Assembly: GCF_021173675.1 (NCBI RefSeq)
Contig: NZ_JAIHON010000009.1
Location: 1-64,000 of the forward strand
Length of the DNA: 64,000 bases
Reading direction: 5' to 3'
Origin: Streptomyces lincolnensis
Lineage (GTDB): Bacteria; Actinomycetota; Actinomycetes; Streptomycetales; Streptomycetaceae
Position numbers and translations under genes: made by a program. This document shows, piece after piece, positions 8,185 to 16,499 of the stretch; position 1 is the stretch's first letter, and each line of letters opens with the position of its first letter. The notes beneath the pieces were generated by a model that was not told where the DNA came from, did not search any database, and saw only the letters and a program-made list of their open reading frames with translations.

Positions 8185-9000
8185 GTGAACCGCCTGTCCG
8201 CCGAGAACGTGACCCTGGCCTACGACCAGCGAGTCATCGCCGAGCAGCTGTCGGTGGAGATACCCGACAACTCGTTCACCGTGATCGTCGGCCCCAACGC
8301 GTGCGGCAAGTCCACGCTCCTGAGGGCGCTGTCGCGGATGCTCAAGCCCACCGAGGGCCGGGTGCTGCTCGACGGCAAGACCATCCAGTCGATGGCTCCC
8401 AAGAAGGTCGCGCGGACCCTGGGGCTGCTGCCGCAGTCCTCGATCGCGCCCGACGGAATCACCGTCGCCGACCTGGTCGGCCGGGGCCGCTACCCGCACC
8501 AGGGCATCCTGCGCCAGTGGTCCACCGAGGACGAGCAGGTCGTCCAGGAGTCCATGCGGCAGACCGGGGTCGCCGAGCTGGCCGACCGGTACGTGGACGA
8601 GCTCTCCGGCGGCCAGCGGCAGCGCGTGTGGATCGCGATGGCGCTCGCCCAGCAGACCCCGCTGCTGCTGCTCGACGAGCCGACGACCTATCTCGACATC
8701 CAGCACCAGATCGACGTCCTGGACCTGTGCGCCGAACTGCACGAGGAGCAGGGCCGCACCCTGGTCGCCGTGCTGCACGACCTCAACCACGCCGCCCGGT
8801 ACGCCACGCATCTGATCGCCCTCAAGAGCGGCAAGGTGATCGCCGAGGGCGCCCCCAGGGACATCGTCACCGCGGAGCTGGTGGAGGAGGTCTTCGGGCT
8901 GCGCTGCCAGGTCATCGACGACCCGGAGACGGACACGCCGCTGGTGGTGCCGGCGGCCCGCAAGGCACGCGCGCGCGTGGAGGTCAAAGAAGCTTCCTGA
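8185..9000 (+). CDS. Iron-siderophore ABC transporter ATP-binding protein
   Basis: About 271 aa. Walker A is GPNACGKST, the Q-loop lies in LGLLPQSS, the signature is LSGGQRQR, Walker B is LLLLDEPTTYLD, and the H-loop is VLHDLNHAARYA. This is the FepC/FecE-type pattern. Two starts are possible: GTG 8185 with GAAGGAG at 8174-8180, chosen because family N-termini begin NRLSAENVTLAY; or ATG 8101, which overlaps the upstream stop as ATGA and adds 28 low-complexity residues. It energises the FecCD pair. Its last 17 nt overlap the convergent SCP2-like gene. Confidence 0.92.
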   Translation: MNRLSAENVTLAYDQRVIAEQLSVEIPDNSFTVIVGPNACGKSTLLRALSRMLKPTEGRVLLDGKTIQSMAPKKVARTLGLLPQSSIAPDGITVADLVGRGRYPHQGILRQWSTEDEQVVQESMRQTGVAELADRYVDELSGGQRQRVWIAMALAQQTPLLLLDEPTTYLDIQHQIDVLDLCAELHEEQGRTLVAVLHDLNHAARYATHLIALKSGKVIAEGAPRDIVTAELVEEVFGLRCQVIDDPETDTPLVVPAARKARARVEVKEAS

Positions 9001-9331
9001 GCTGGAGCAGGTCTCTGAGACCGGCCTCCAGCTTCACCCGGCCCGAGCCCCAGGCCTTGGCGAAGTGCAGCTCGCCGTTCACCAGGGCCACCAGGTCGTC
9101 GCCGGTCATGGTGAGCCTGATCTGGGCCTTCTCCCGCGGTGGGCCCTGGAGGGTGTCGTGCACCACGATCCGGCCGCCCGTCATCCGGCCGACGAACGTG
9201 ATGTCGAGGTCGGTGATACGGCAGCTCACCGAGCGGTCCATGGCGGCTGCCGCGCGGACGTCCCCCTCGGCGCTGCGCATGTTGTCGGAGAGCTTCTCGA
9301 GTGCGGCGCGGCACTCCTCGATCGTGGCCAT
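8984..9331 (-). CDS. SCP2 sterol-carrier-like domain protein
   Basis: 115 aa, starting MATIEECRAALEKLSDNM. It is a single SCP2-like fold: DLDITFVGRMTGGRIVV, then an RLTMTGDDLVALVNGELHFAKAWGSGRVKLEAGLRDLLQLRKLL ending typical of stand-alone SCP2 proteins. Such proteins bind lipids or hydrophobic ligands; the actinobacterial role is unknown. It is divergent from the next small gene (42 bp) and overlaps the ABC ATPase gene tail to tail by 17 nt. No clear Shine-Dalgarno sequence supports the chosen ATG. Confidence 0.85.
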   Translation of the reverse strand: MATIEECRAALEKLSDNMRSAEGDVRAAAAMDRSVSCRITDLDITFVGRMTGGRIVVHDTLQGPPREKAQIRLTMTGDDLVALVNGELHFAKAWGSGRVKLEAGLRDLLQLRKLL

Positions 9332-9373
9332 CGCGATCGACGGTACCCCAGCGGTTCGGGGTAGCGTCTGGGC

Positions 9374-9676
9374 ATGAGCGACGCAGTTCCCGAGCCTTCC
9401 CCGGAGGCCGCGGTCGAACCCGAGCACGACCCGGCCGCCCCGGCCCCTCTGCACGTCCCCCGCACCCCCACGGGCAACGCCGAGGTCGACGCCGGTCTGG
9501 AGCGGCTCGGTGATGCCGACCACCTCGCCACCGACGGCCACCTGGAGGTGTACGAGGATGTACACCGAGGGCTGCGCGACGCGCTCACCGCGCTCGACGC
9601 CCGGCCGGAAACTCCGGCGCCCTCCCCGTCGTATGACAAGAGGGCACCTTCATCCTCGTATGGCACTAGGAGCTGA
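9374..9676 (+). CDS. Conserved hypothetical protein, 100 aa
   Basis: Small acidic, proline-rich protein (MSDAVPEPSPEAAVEPEHDP...). The only ordered-looking part is the central HVPRTPTGNAEVDAGLERLGDADHLATDGHLEVYEDVHRGLRDALTALD, a probable helical pair; the ends look disordered. No known motif. It ends 7 nt before the tlyA GTG, so it probably heads the tlyA-ppnK-recN transcription unit. Its position just before tlyA is, as I remember, conserved in Streptomyces. Confidence 0.75.
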   Translation: MSDAVPEPSPEAAVEPEHDPAAPAPLHVPRTPTGNAEVDAGLERLGDADHLATDGHLEVYEDVHRGLRDALTALDARPETPAPSPSYDKRAPSSSYGTRS

Positions 9677-9683
9677 ACCGAAC

Positions 9684-10499
9684 GTGGCAGGAGTCGCACG
9701 TCGCCGTCTGGACGCGGAGCTGGTCCGCCGGAAGCTCGCGCGCTCGCGCGAGCACGCTGGGCAGCTGATCGCCGCGGGGCGGGTCACCGTCGGCAAGACC
9801 GTCGCGACCAAGTCCGCCACCCAGGTGGAGACGGCGGCCGCCATCGTGGTCCAGAACGACGAGAGCGACCCCGACTACGTCTCGCGCGGCGGGCACAAGC
9901 TTGCGGGCGCGCTCCAGGTGTTCGTGCCGCAGGGGCTCGTCGTCGAGGGGCGGCGGGCTCTGGACGCCGGCGCGTCCACCGGCGGATTCACCGATGTGCT
10001 GCTGCGCGCCGGGGCCGCGCACGTCGTCGCCGTGGACGTCGGGTACGGACAACTCGCATGGTCTCTTCGGAGCGATGAACGGGTCACCATCAAGGACCGT
10101 ACGAACGTACGCGAGTTGACGCTCGAAGCGATCGATGGGGAGCCTGTGGATCTTGTCGTGGGGGATCTGTCCTTCATCCCGCTCGGCCTGGTACTGCCCG
10201 CCCTGGTGCGGTGCGTGAAGCCGGACGCCGATCTGGTGATGATGGTCAAGCCGCAGTTCGAGGTGGGGAAGGAGCGGCTGGGCAGCGGGGGAGTGGTCCG
10301 CAGTCCGCAGCTGCGCGCCGAGGCGGTGCGCGGAGTGGCGGGCAAGGCGGGGGAGCTCGGGCTCGGGGTGCAAGGGGTCACGGCCAGTCCCTTGCCCGGA
10401 CCCTCGGGCAATGTCGAGTACTTTCTGTGGCTGCGTGCCGGGGCGCCCGCTCTGGACCCGGCCGATGTTGACCGTGCAGTGGCGGAGGGGCCGCGTTGA
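9684..10499 (+). CDS. tlyA: TlyA family rRNA (cytidine-2'-O)-methyltransferase
   Basis: 271 aa from GTG 9684 (AGGAG at 9668-9672); an in-frame ATG at 9660 is an alternative. The N-terminal S4 RNA-binding domain (RRRLDAELVRRKLARSREHAGQLIAAGRVTVGKTVATK) is followed by a Rossmann methyltransferase core: SRGGHKLAGAL, ALDAGASTGGFTDVLLRAGA (SAM motif I), DLVVGDLSFIPL and MMVKPQFEVGKE. Homologues methylate 16S/23S rRNA and affect capreomycin/viomycin susceptibility in mycobacteria. The stop overlaps the TTG of NAD kinase (TTGA). Confidence 0.94.
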   Translation: MAGVARRRLDAELVRRKLARSREHAGQLIAAGRVTVGKTVATKSATQVETAAAIVVQNDESDPDYVSRGGHKLAGALQVFVPQGLVVEGRRALDAGASTGGFTDVLLRAGAAHVVAVDVGYGQLAWSLRSDERVTIKDRTNVRELTLEAIDGEPVDLVVGDLSFIPLGLVLPALVRCVKPDADLVMMVKPQFEVGKERLGSGGVVRSPQLRAEAVRGVAGKAGELGLGVQGVTASPLPGPSGNVEYFLWLRAGAPALDPADVDRAVAEGPR

Positions 10500-11401
10500 C
10501 ACCGAACCGAGCTCGTACTGTTTTCCTGCTCGCCCACACGGGGCGGCCCGCCGCCATCCGCAGTGCCGAGCTCGTGGTCAAGGGGCTGCTGCGCTCGGAG
10601 ATCGGCGTGCGCGTCCTGGCGTACGAGGCCGCCGACCTGCCGCTGCCGCCCGAGGTGGAGCTCGTCAAGGAGGCGACTCCGCAGTGCCTCGAAGGGTGCG
10701 AACTGCTCATCGTCCTCGGCGGTGACGGGACGCTGCTGCGCGGCGCCGAGTTCGCCCGCGCGTCCGGGGTGCCGATGCTCGGCGTCAACCTCGGCAGCGT
10801 CGGGTTCCTCGCGGAGGCCGAGCGGGACGACCTCGACAAGGTCGTCGACCGGGTGGTGACCAAGTCGTACGAGGTCGAGGAGCGGATGACCGTCGATGTC
10901 GTCGTTCACCGCAACGGGGACATCGTCCACACCGACTGGGCGCTGAACGAGGCGGCCGTGCAGAAGGCCGGTGCGGAGAAGCTCCTCGAGGTCGTGCTGG
11001 AGATCGACGGGCGGCCGGTGACGGGGTTCGGGTGTGACGGGATCGTGCTGTCCACGCCGACCGGGTCCACGGCGTACGCGTTCTCCGCGGGGGGGCCTGT
11101 GGTGTGGCCCGAGGTGGAGGCGCTGTTGATGGTGCCGATCTCCGCGCACGCGTTGTTCGCGAAGCCGTTGGTGACGTCGCCGAACTCTGTGCTGGCTGTT
11201 GAGTTGTTGCCGCACATTCCTCCGGGGGTGTTGTGGTGTGACGGGCGGCGGACTTTCGAGTTGCCGCCGGGGGCGAGGGTCGAGGTGCGGCGGGGGGCTG
11301 TGCCGGTGCGGTTGGCTCGGCTGCATCATGCTTCGTTCACGGATCGGTTGGTTGCGAAGTTTGCGTTGCCGGTGTCTGGATGGCGGGGGGCGCCTCACTA
11401 G
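10496..11401 (+). CDS. ppnK: NAD kinase
   Basis: 301 aa from TTG 10496, with GGAGGGG at 10484-10490 and a TTGA overlap with tlyA. It phosphorylates NAD to NADP. Motifs: GGDGTLLRGAEFA (ATP/NAD binding), GVNLGSVGFLAE, the NE in DWALNEAAV, and DGIVLSTPTGSTAYAFSAGGPVVWPEV. The last ~70 codons switch from C-ending to G/T-ending codons (TTG, GTG, GCT, CAT, TTT), unlike the rest of the gene. A dispersed intergenic repeat follows about 40 bp after the stop. Confidence 0.96.
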   Translation: MTPNRARTVFLLAHTGRPAAIRSAELVVKGLLRSEIGVRVLAYEAADLPLPPEVELVKEATPQCLEGCELLIVLGGDGTLLRGAEFARASGVPMLGVNLGSVGFLAEAERDDLDKVVDRVVTKSYEVEERMTVDVVVHRNGDIVHTDWALNEAAVQKAGAEKLLEVVLEIDGRPVTGFGCDGIVLSTPTGSTAYAFSAGGPVVWPEVEALLMVPISAHALFAKPLVTSPNSVLAVELLPHIPPGVLWCDGRRTFELPPGARVEVRRGAVPVRLARLHHASFTDRLVAKFALPVSGWRGAPH

Positions 11402-11438
11402 CCATCTGTGGGGGCTGGTTGCGGAGCGTCGGCGAGTG

Positions 11439-11485
11439 CGGGTGGTTTGTGGTTGCTCGCGCAGTTCCCCGCGCCCCTAAAAGCC
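11439..11485 (+). repeat. Dispersed Streptomyces intergenic repeat, copy A
   Basis: GGTTTGTGGTTGCTCGCGCA followed by GTTCCCCGCGCCCCTAAAAG. It has the same core (CGCGC-GTTCCCCGC-CCCC-AA) as copy C (reverse strand, 42631-42667), and shares the CCCCGCGCCCCTAA end with copy B (22301-22367). It lies between ppnK and recN. I recognise this as a common Streptomyces intergenic element. Confidence 0.75.
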
Positions 11486-11550
11486 TGACACTCCCCCGGG
11501 TGACAAGGGCACCTCGCACTTGCCCGCCCCGACCTCGTAAGGTCTTCATC

Positions 11551-13281
11551 GTGCTGGAAGAGATGCGGATACGGTCGCTCGGAGTCATCGATGACGCCGT
11601 CGTCGAGCTGTCGCCCGGGTTCACCGCTGTCACCGGTGAGACGGGTGCGGGCAAGACCATGGTGGTCACCAGCCTGGGGCTGTTGCTCGGTGGGCGGGCG
11701 GATGCGGCGCTCGTGCGGATCGGGGCCGAGAAGGCGGTCGTGGAGGGGCGGATCAGTGTGTCCGCCGGGGACTCGGTCGTCGTACGGGCCGAGGAGGCCG
11801 GGGCGGAGATCGACGACGGGGCGCTGCTGATCAGCCGTACCGTTTCCGCCGAAGGGCGGTCCCGGGCGCATCTGGGCGGGCGCAGCGTGCCCGTGGGGGT
11901 GCTCGCCGAGCTGGCCGACGAGCTCGTGGCCGTGCACGGGCAGACCGACCAGCAGGGGCTGCTGAAGCTGTCCCGGCAGCGGCAGGCGCTCGACCGGTAC
12001 GCGGGGGACGCGGTCGCCGTACCGCTGGCCAAGTACACCGAGGCGTACCGGCGGCTGCGGGCCGTCTCCGTCGAGCTGGACGAGATCACCACGCGCGCGC
12101 GTGAGCGGGCCCAGGAGGCCGACATGCTGCGCTACGGCCTCGACGAGATCGCCGGGGTGGAGCCGCGCGCCGGTGAGGACGTGGAGCTGGCGGAGGAGGC
12201 CGAGCGGCTCGGGCACGCGGAGGCGCTGTCGTCCGCCGCCACGGCCGGCCATGCCGCGCTGGCGGGCAATCCCGAGGACCCCGAGGGGATCGACGCCACC
12301 ACGCTCGTCGCGGGCGCACAGCGGGCCCTGGACGCCGTACGGTCCTACGACCCGGCGCTGGCCGCGCTGGCGGACCGGATCGGGGAGATCGGGATCCTGC
12401 TCGGCGATGTGGCCGGTGAGCTGGCGGGGTACGCCGACGACCTCGACGCCGATCCGCTGCGGCTGGCGGCCGTGGAGGAGCGGCGGGCCGCGCTGACCGC
12501 GCTGACCCGCAAGTACGGCGAGAACGTCGCCGCCGTGCTCACCTGGGCCGAGCGGAGCGCCGCCCGGCTCACCGAACTGGACGGTGACGACGAGCGGATC
12601 GACGAGCTGACCGCCGAGCGGGACGCGCTCCGTACCGAACTGGGCGGGCTGGCGCAGGCGTTGACCGACGCGCGGGCGGACGCCGCCGAGCGGTTCGCGG
12701 CCGCCGTGACCGCGGAGCTGGCCTCGCTGGCCATGCCGCACGCGCGCGTGTCCTTCGACATCCGGCAGACCGAGGACCCGGCCGGCGTGGAGGTCGGCGG
12801 GCGGACGGTCGCGTACGGGCCGGCCGGTGTCGACGAGGTCGAGCTGCTGCTCGCCCCGCACCCGGGTGCCCCGCCCCGGCCGATCGCCAAGGGCGCGTCC
12901 GGTGGTGAGCTGTCGCGCGTGATGCTGGCCGTCGAGGTCGTGTTCGCGGGGACCGATCCCGTGCCGACCTACCTCTTCGACGAGGTCGACGCCGGTGTCG
13001 GCGGCAAGGCCGCGGTGGAGATCGGGCGGCGCCTGGCGCGGCTCGCGAAGACCGCCCAGGTCGTCGTCGTGACCCATCTGCCCCAGGTCGCCGCCTTCGC
13101 CGACCGGCAACTGCTGGTCGAGAAGACCAACGACGGGTCCGTGACCCGGTCCGGGGTGAAGGTCCTGGAAGGCGAGGACCGGGTCCGCGAACTGTCCCGG
13201 ATGCTGGCCGGCCAGGAGAACTCGGAGACGGCACGGGCGCACGCGGAGGAGCTGCTGGCCACGGCCAGGGCGGACGGGTAG
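11551..13281 (+). CDS. recN: DNA repair protein RecN
   Basis: 576 aa from GTG 11551; ATG 11563 (MRIRSLG) is a close alternative. It is an SMC-like ATPase for double-strand break repair. Walker A is TGETGAGKT near residues 33-41, followed by LLLGGRAD and VHGQTDQQGLL. A central coiled coil has the typical Ala/Glu/Arg-rich composition. The C-terminal half carries the signature KGASGGELSRVMLAVEVV, Walker B YLFDEVDAGVGGKAA and the H-motif QVVVVTHLPQVAAFAD. It is third in the tlyA-ppnK-recN order conserved across actinobacteria, but separated from ppnK by about 150 bp containing a dispersed repeat, so it may have its own promoter. Confidence 0.96.
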   Translation: MLEEMRIRSLGVIDDAVVELSPGFTAVTGETGAGKTMVVTSLGLLLGGRADAALVRIGAEKAVVEGRISVSAGDSVVVRAEEAGAEIDDGALLISRTVSAEGRSRAHLGGRSVPVGVLAELADELVAVHGQTDQQGLLKLSRQRQALDRYAGDAVAVPLAKYTEAYRRLRAVSVELDEITTRARERAQEADMLRYGLDEIAGVEPRAGEDVELAEEAERLGHAEALSSAATAGHAALAGNPEDPEGIDATTLVAGAQRALDAVRSYDPALAALADRIGEIGILLGDVAGELAGYADDLDADPLRLAAVEERRAALTALTRKYGENVAAVLTWAERSAARLTELDGDDERIDELTAERDALRTELGGLAQALTDARADAAERFAAAVTAELASLAMPHARVSFDIRQTEDPAGVEVGGRTVAYGPAGVDEVELLLAPHPGAPPRPIAKGASGGELSRVMLAVEVVFAGTDPVPTYLFDEVDAGVGGKAAVEIGRRLARLAKTAQVVVVTHLPQVAAFADRQLLVEKTNDGSVTRSGVKVLEGEDRVRELSRMLAGQENSETARAHAEELLATARADG

Positions 13282-13602
13282 GCGGCGGCCGGCGGGACGA
13301 GGGGCGCATGCGCCGGCCTGTCGGTCGGTTCGGCTGCCGGAGTGTCCGTCAGCGTGTCGTCGGCGGGTCCGCCGGTGTGGGTACAGCTGTGCGGAATGGC
13401 GCCTTCCCTCACTCGTGTGGGTGGCCCGTCGTGGCGTTTCGACCGGTCGCCGGACCCCCGGCGTTCCCGGAACACCCGTACGTGCTGGCATCCTTGGCAC
13501 AGAACGCAGTACGCGTAGGAAGCGCGCGGTACACCCCTCCGCTCGACACCTTCTGTACGTTTCCTCGTGACCGCCCGACGCCGAACCAGGAGCCCCGGCC
13601 AC
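13282..13602. other. Intergenic region recN-glycosyltransferase
   Basis: 321 bp without a supported gene. It is slightly less GC-rich than its neighbours and contains ACACCTTCTGTACG-type sequence just before the glycosyltransferase start. Reading frames here look like non-coding shadow. No convincing promoter hexamer pair or hairpin was recognised. Confidence 0.5.
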
Positions 13603-14739
13603 GTGACCCCCGTGAGCAGCCACTCACCGCACGGCCAGTCGTCGCTGCGCACCGTGCAGGTGCTGGGCGGCGGCAACGCCGGCAGCAGCGCGCACGTGCG
13701 CTCCCTGACCTCGGGTCTGGTCGCACGGGGCGTGCGGGTCACGGTGTGCGCCCCCGCCGAGGCGGATCGCGCCTACGACTTCACCGGGGCCGGCGCCGAG
13801 CACGTGCACGTGCCACGCAGCAGCGACCCCGCCTCGGTGGCAGCGCTGCGGATGGCGTGCACCAACGCCGACCTGGTGCACGCGCACGGACTGCACGCCT
13901 CCTTCCGCGCCGTGCTCGCGCTCAGCGGACGCCGTACCCCGCTGATCGTCACCTGGCACGACCGGGCGTACGCCGAGGGGGCGCGCGCCCATTTCCTGCG
14001 CCTGCTGGAGCGGAGGGTGGTCAGGACCGCGGCCGTGGTCCTCGGCACCACCTCGGCCCTCGTGGACCGGGCCCGCCGCACGGGAGCGCGGGACGCGCGG
14101 CTCGCCGCCGTCGCCCTGCCCGGCCCCCGCGCGACCGTCGAGGCGGAGGACCCCGACCGGCTGCGGGCCAAGGTGCGGGCCGAACTCGGGGCCACCGGAC
14201 GCCCGTTGCTGATGGCCGTCGGCTCCCTCGACCGGCATCGGGGCTACGACATGCTGCTGGACGCCGCGCGCTCGTGGCGCCGCCTGGATCCGGTGCCGCT
14301 GGTGGCCGTCGCGGGGGAGGGGCCGTTGCGCGCCGAACTCCAGCGCCGGATCGAGGAGGAGGGGCTGCCGGTCCGGCTCCTGGGGCGGCGGGAGGACGCC
14401 TCCGAGCTGCTGACCGCCGCCGACCTCGCCCTGCTGCCGAGCGGCGGCGAGTCGCGGTCCGTGCTCGCCCAGGAGGCCCTTCACGCGCGCGTGCCGCTCG
14501 TCGCCACCGGGGGCGGCGGCATCCCCGAACTCGTCGGGGACGCCGCCGAACTCGTGCCCTCCGGGGACTCCGAGGCGTTCGCCGCCGCCGTGGTCCGGCT
14601 GCTCGGCGACCCCGGACGCCAGGAGGAGCTTCGGGACAAGGGCGTCCGACAGGCGGCCGGCTGGCCGACCGAGGACGAGACCGTCGCCCAAGTGCTCAGC
14701 GTCTACGACGAGTTGACCCAGCTACGGCCCCTGGTCTGA
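13603..14739 (+). CDS. GT4-family glycosyltransferase
   Basis: 378 aa from GTG 13603 (AGGAG at 13588-13592); in-frame GTG 13567 is possible. GT-B fold: N-terminal LGGGNAGSSAHVRSLTSGLVARGVRVTVCAP is the acceptor-side Rossmann start; VHAHGLHASFRAVLAL and AVGSLDRHRGYDMLLDAARSWRRLDP begin the C-terminal half. The donor-binding E-x7-E region reads PSGGESRSVLAQEALHARVPLVATGGGGIPEL. It probably transfers a sugar to a lipid or glycan acceptor at the cytoplasmic face. Donor and acceptor cannot be read. Its stop is 12 nt from the end of the convergent pucR-like gene. Confidence 0.9.
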   Translation: MTPVSSHSPHGQSSLRTVQVLGGGNAGSSAHVRSLTSGLVARGVRVTVCAPAEADRAYDFTGAGAEHVHVPRSSDPASVAALRMACTNADLVHAHGLHASFRAVLALSGRRTPLIVTWHDRAYAEGARAHFLRLLERRVVRTAAVVLGTTSALVDRARRTGARDARLAAVALPGPRATVEAEDPDRLRAKVRAELGATGRPLLMAVGSLDRHRGYDMLLDAARSWRRLDPVPLVAVAGEGPLRAELQRRIEEEGLPVRLLGRREDASELLTAADLALLPSGGESRSVLAQEALHARVPLVATGGGGIPELVGDAAELVPSGDSEAFAAAVVRLLGDPGRQEELRDKGVRQAAGWPTEDETVAQVLSVYDELTQLRPLV

Positions 14740-14751
14740 GACCTCCCTTGA

Positions 14752-16392
14752 TCAGGGCACCAGCCTGCGGGCCCGCAGCGCCAGGCTCAAGGCCAGCACC
14801 GTCTGCGGGTCGTCGAGGTCCGTGCCCAGCAACTCCCCGATGCGGGCGAGCCGGTTGTAGAGCGTCTGCCGGTTGAGGTGGAGTTCGCGGGCCGTCTCCG
14901 CCTTGCGGCCCGCGTGCGCCAGATACGTCTCCAGCGTGGGCAGCAGAGGCGGCTTGGAGCGGTCGTCGTGGTCCTGGACCGGCCCGATGGCGCGGTCCAC
15001 GAAGGCCGCCAGATCCGGGTGGTCGCGCAGCCGCCACAGCAGCAGGTCGATGTCCAGGCGGCGGGCGTCGTACCACGGCCGGTCGGACAGCCCCTGGGCC
15101 GCCGCGGCCGTCTCCGCCGCGTGCCGCAGGCCCGCCGAGGCCGCCGCCCAGCCGCCCGCGACCCCGACGACCACCACCGGCGGCCGGCCGCCCGGCCGTT
15201 GCATCCCGGCCCGCTCCACCCCCGCCCTCAGCGCCGCCGCGACCCGGTCCGCGACCGCCGACCGCTCCGACTCCGACCGCAGGCCCAGCAGAACGGGAAC
15301 ACGGCCCTCGACCGGCCGTACCCCCAGCAGGACCGGTACGCCCACGGACGCCAGCTCCTCCGCGACCGCGCGCGCCAGGACCGCCCAGCCCCCGCCGGGG
15401 GCGAACGTGTCGCCGAGCCGCATGACCACCGGCAGCAGCGGATCGGCGCCCGGTTTGAAACCGAGCACGCGCGCCTGCGCGGGCGCGTCCTCGGCGGCGA
15501 TACGGCCCTCCGCGAGGTCGGTCAGGAAGTCGCCGCGTCCGCGCGCGGCCAACTCCTCCTCCTGGCGGGCCTGCATCAGGACCACGGCCAGGATGCCCGC
15601 GGCCCGCTCGGCGGCCATCCGGTGCACGGGGGCGAGCGGCGCGCGCACGGGGAGCAGGACGAGCCGGGCGCGCACCGAGCCCGTCCCCGGCCCGCCGCCG
15701 GGCACGTCCACCAGGACCGAGCCGGCCGTGGGGGCGTCCTTGTGCCGGCCGCGCAGCCCCTCCCACACCTGGAGCGGATCCGCGCCCTCGGGCCCGGCCC
15801 CGGCGGCGTACAGCAGCCGTCCGTCCGTCGTCTCCAGGAAGACCGGATTGCCGCTGAAGTCGGCCAGGATCCCGAGGACCTGGGGCACTCCGCCGCCGTC
15901 CAGCAGCGCCCGGGTGCACTGGCCGTGCACCTCCTCCGCCTGCTGGAGCAGTGCGTAGTGGCCGTTGACGATCTCGGTGTGGATCTCCTCGGTGACCGTG
16001 ACGAAGGGCACCTCGCGGTGCAGCTGGACCAGCGGCAGACCGGCCGAGCGGGCCGTGTCGACCAGGGCGGCCGGCAGCCGCGTGAAGCGCGGGCCCAGCT
16101 CCACGACCAGGGCCGCGATGCCCCGCTCGGCCAGGGTGCGCACGAAGGCCCGCTGCTCGGCGGGCCGGGTGCCGAGGCCGTAGCCCGTGGTCAGCAGCAG
16201 TTCGCCGCCCTTGAGCAGCGAGGCGATGTGCGGCACCTCGCCCGCGTGCACCCAGCGCACGGTCCGGTGCAGCCGGTCGGCGCCCGCGAGGACCTCCGGG
16301 AGCCCGCTGCGCAGCCCGGGCAGCTCCAGCGCCCGCTGCACGGTGATCCCGGCGCCCCGGCTGTCGAAACGGTGATCCGTGCGGCTGTCCAT
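14752..16392 (-). CDS. PucR family transcriptional regulator
   Basis: 546 aa. The N-terminal PucR domain (ITVQRALELPGLRSGLPEVLAGADRLHRTVRWVHAGEVPHIASLLKGGELLLTTG) comes first, then a central GGDEF-like/GAF-like region. The C-terminal HTH_30 domain ends it (AGRKAETARELHLNRQTLYNRLARIGELLG, then DLDDPQTVLALSLALRARRL). Family members control purine, amino-acid or amine catabolism and respond to small ligands. It is divergent from the luciferase-like oxidoreductase gene (107 bp), a plausible target; this is inference from position. Confidence 0.93.
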   Translation of the reverse strand: MDSRTDHRFDSRGAGITVQRALELPGLRSGLPEVLAGADRLHRTVRWVHAGEVPHIASLLKGGELLLTTGYGLGTRPAEQRAFVRTLAERGIAALVVELGPRFTRLPAALVDTARSAGLPLVQLHREVPFVTVTEEIHTEIVNGHYALLQQAEEVHGQCTRALLDGGGVPQVLGILADFSGNPVFLETTDGRLLYAAGAGPEGADPLQVWEGLRGRHKDAPTAGSVLVDVPGGGPGTGSVRARLVLLPVRAPLAPVHRMAAERAAGILAVVLMQARQEEELAARGRGDFLTDLAEGRIAAEDAPAQARVLGFKPGADPLLPVVMRLGDTFAPGGGWAVLARAVAEELASVGVPVLLGVRPVEGRVPVLLGLRSESERSAVADRVAAALRAGVERAGMQRPGGRPPVVVVGVAGGWAAASAGLRHAAETAAAAQGLSDRPWYDARRLDIDLLLWRLRDHPDLAAFVDRAIGPVQDHDDRSKPPLLPTLETYLAHAGRKAETARELHLNRQTLYNRLARIGELLGTDLDDPQTVLALSLALRARRLVP

Positions 16393-16499
16393 GCAGCGGA
16401 CGCTACCCGCGCGGCCCGCCCAGCGACATCCGCGGTTCCGGAGCCGCTGCCGCGCAGGTGTGGGGGTTGAGGGGCGCGCGGCCGGGTAGCGGCCCCGCC

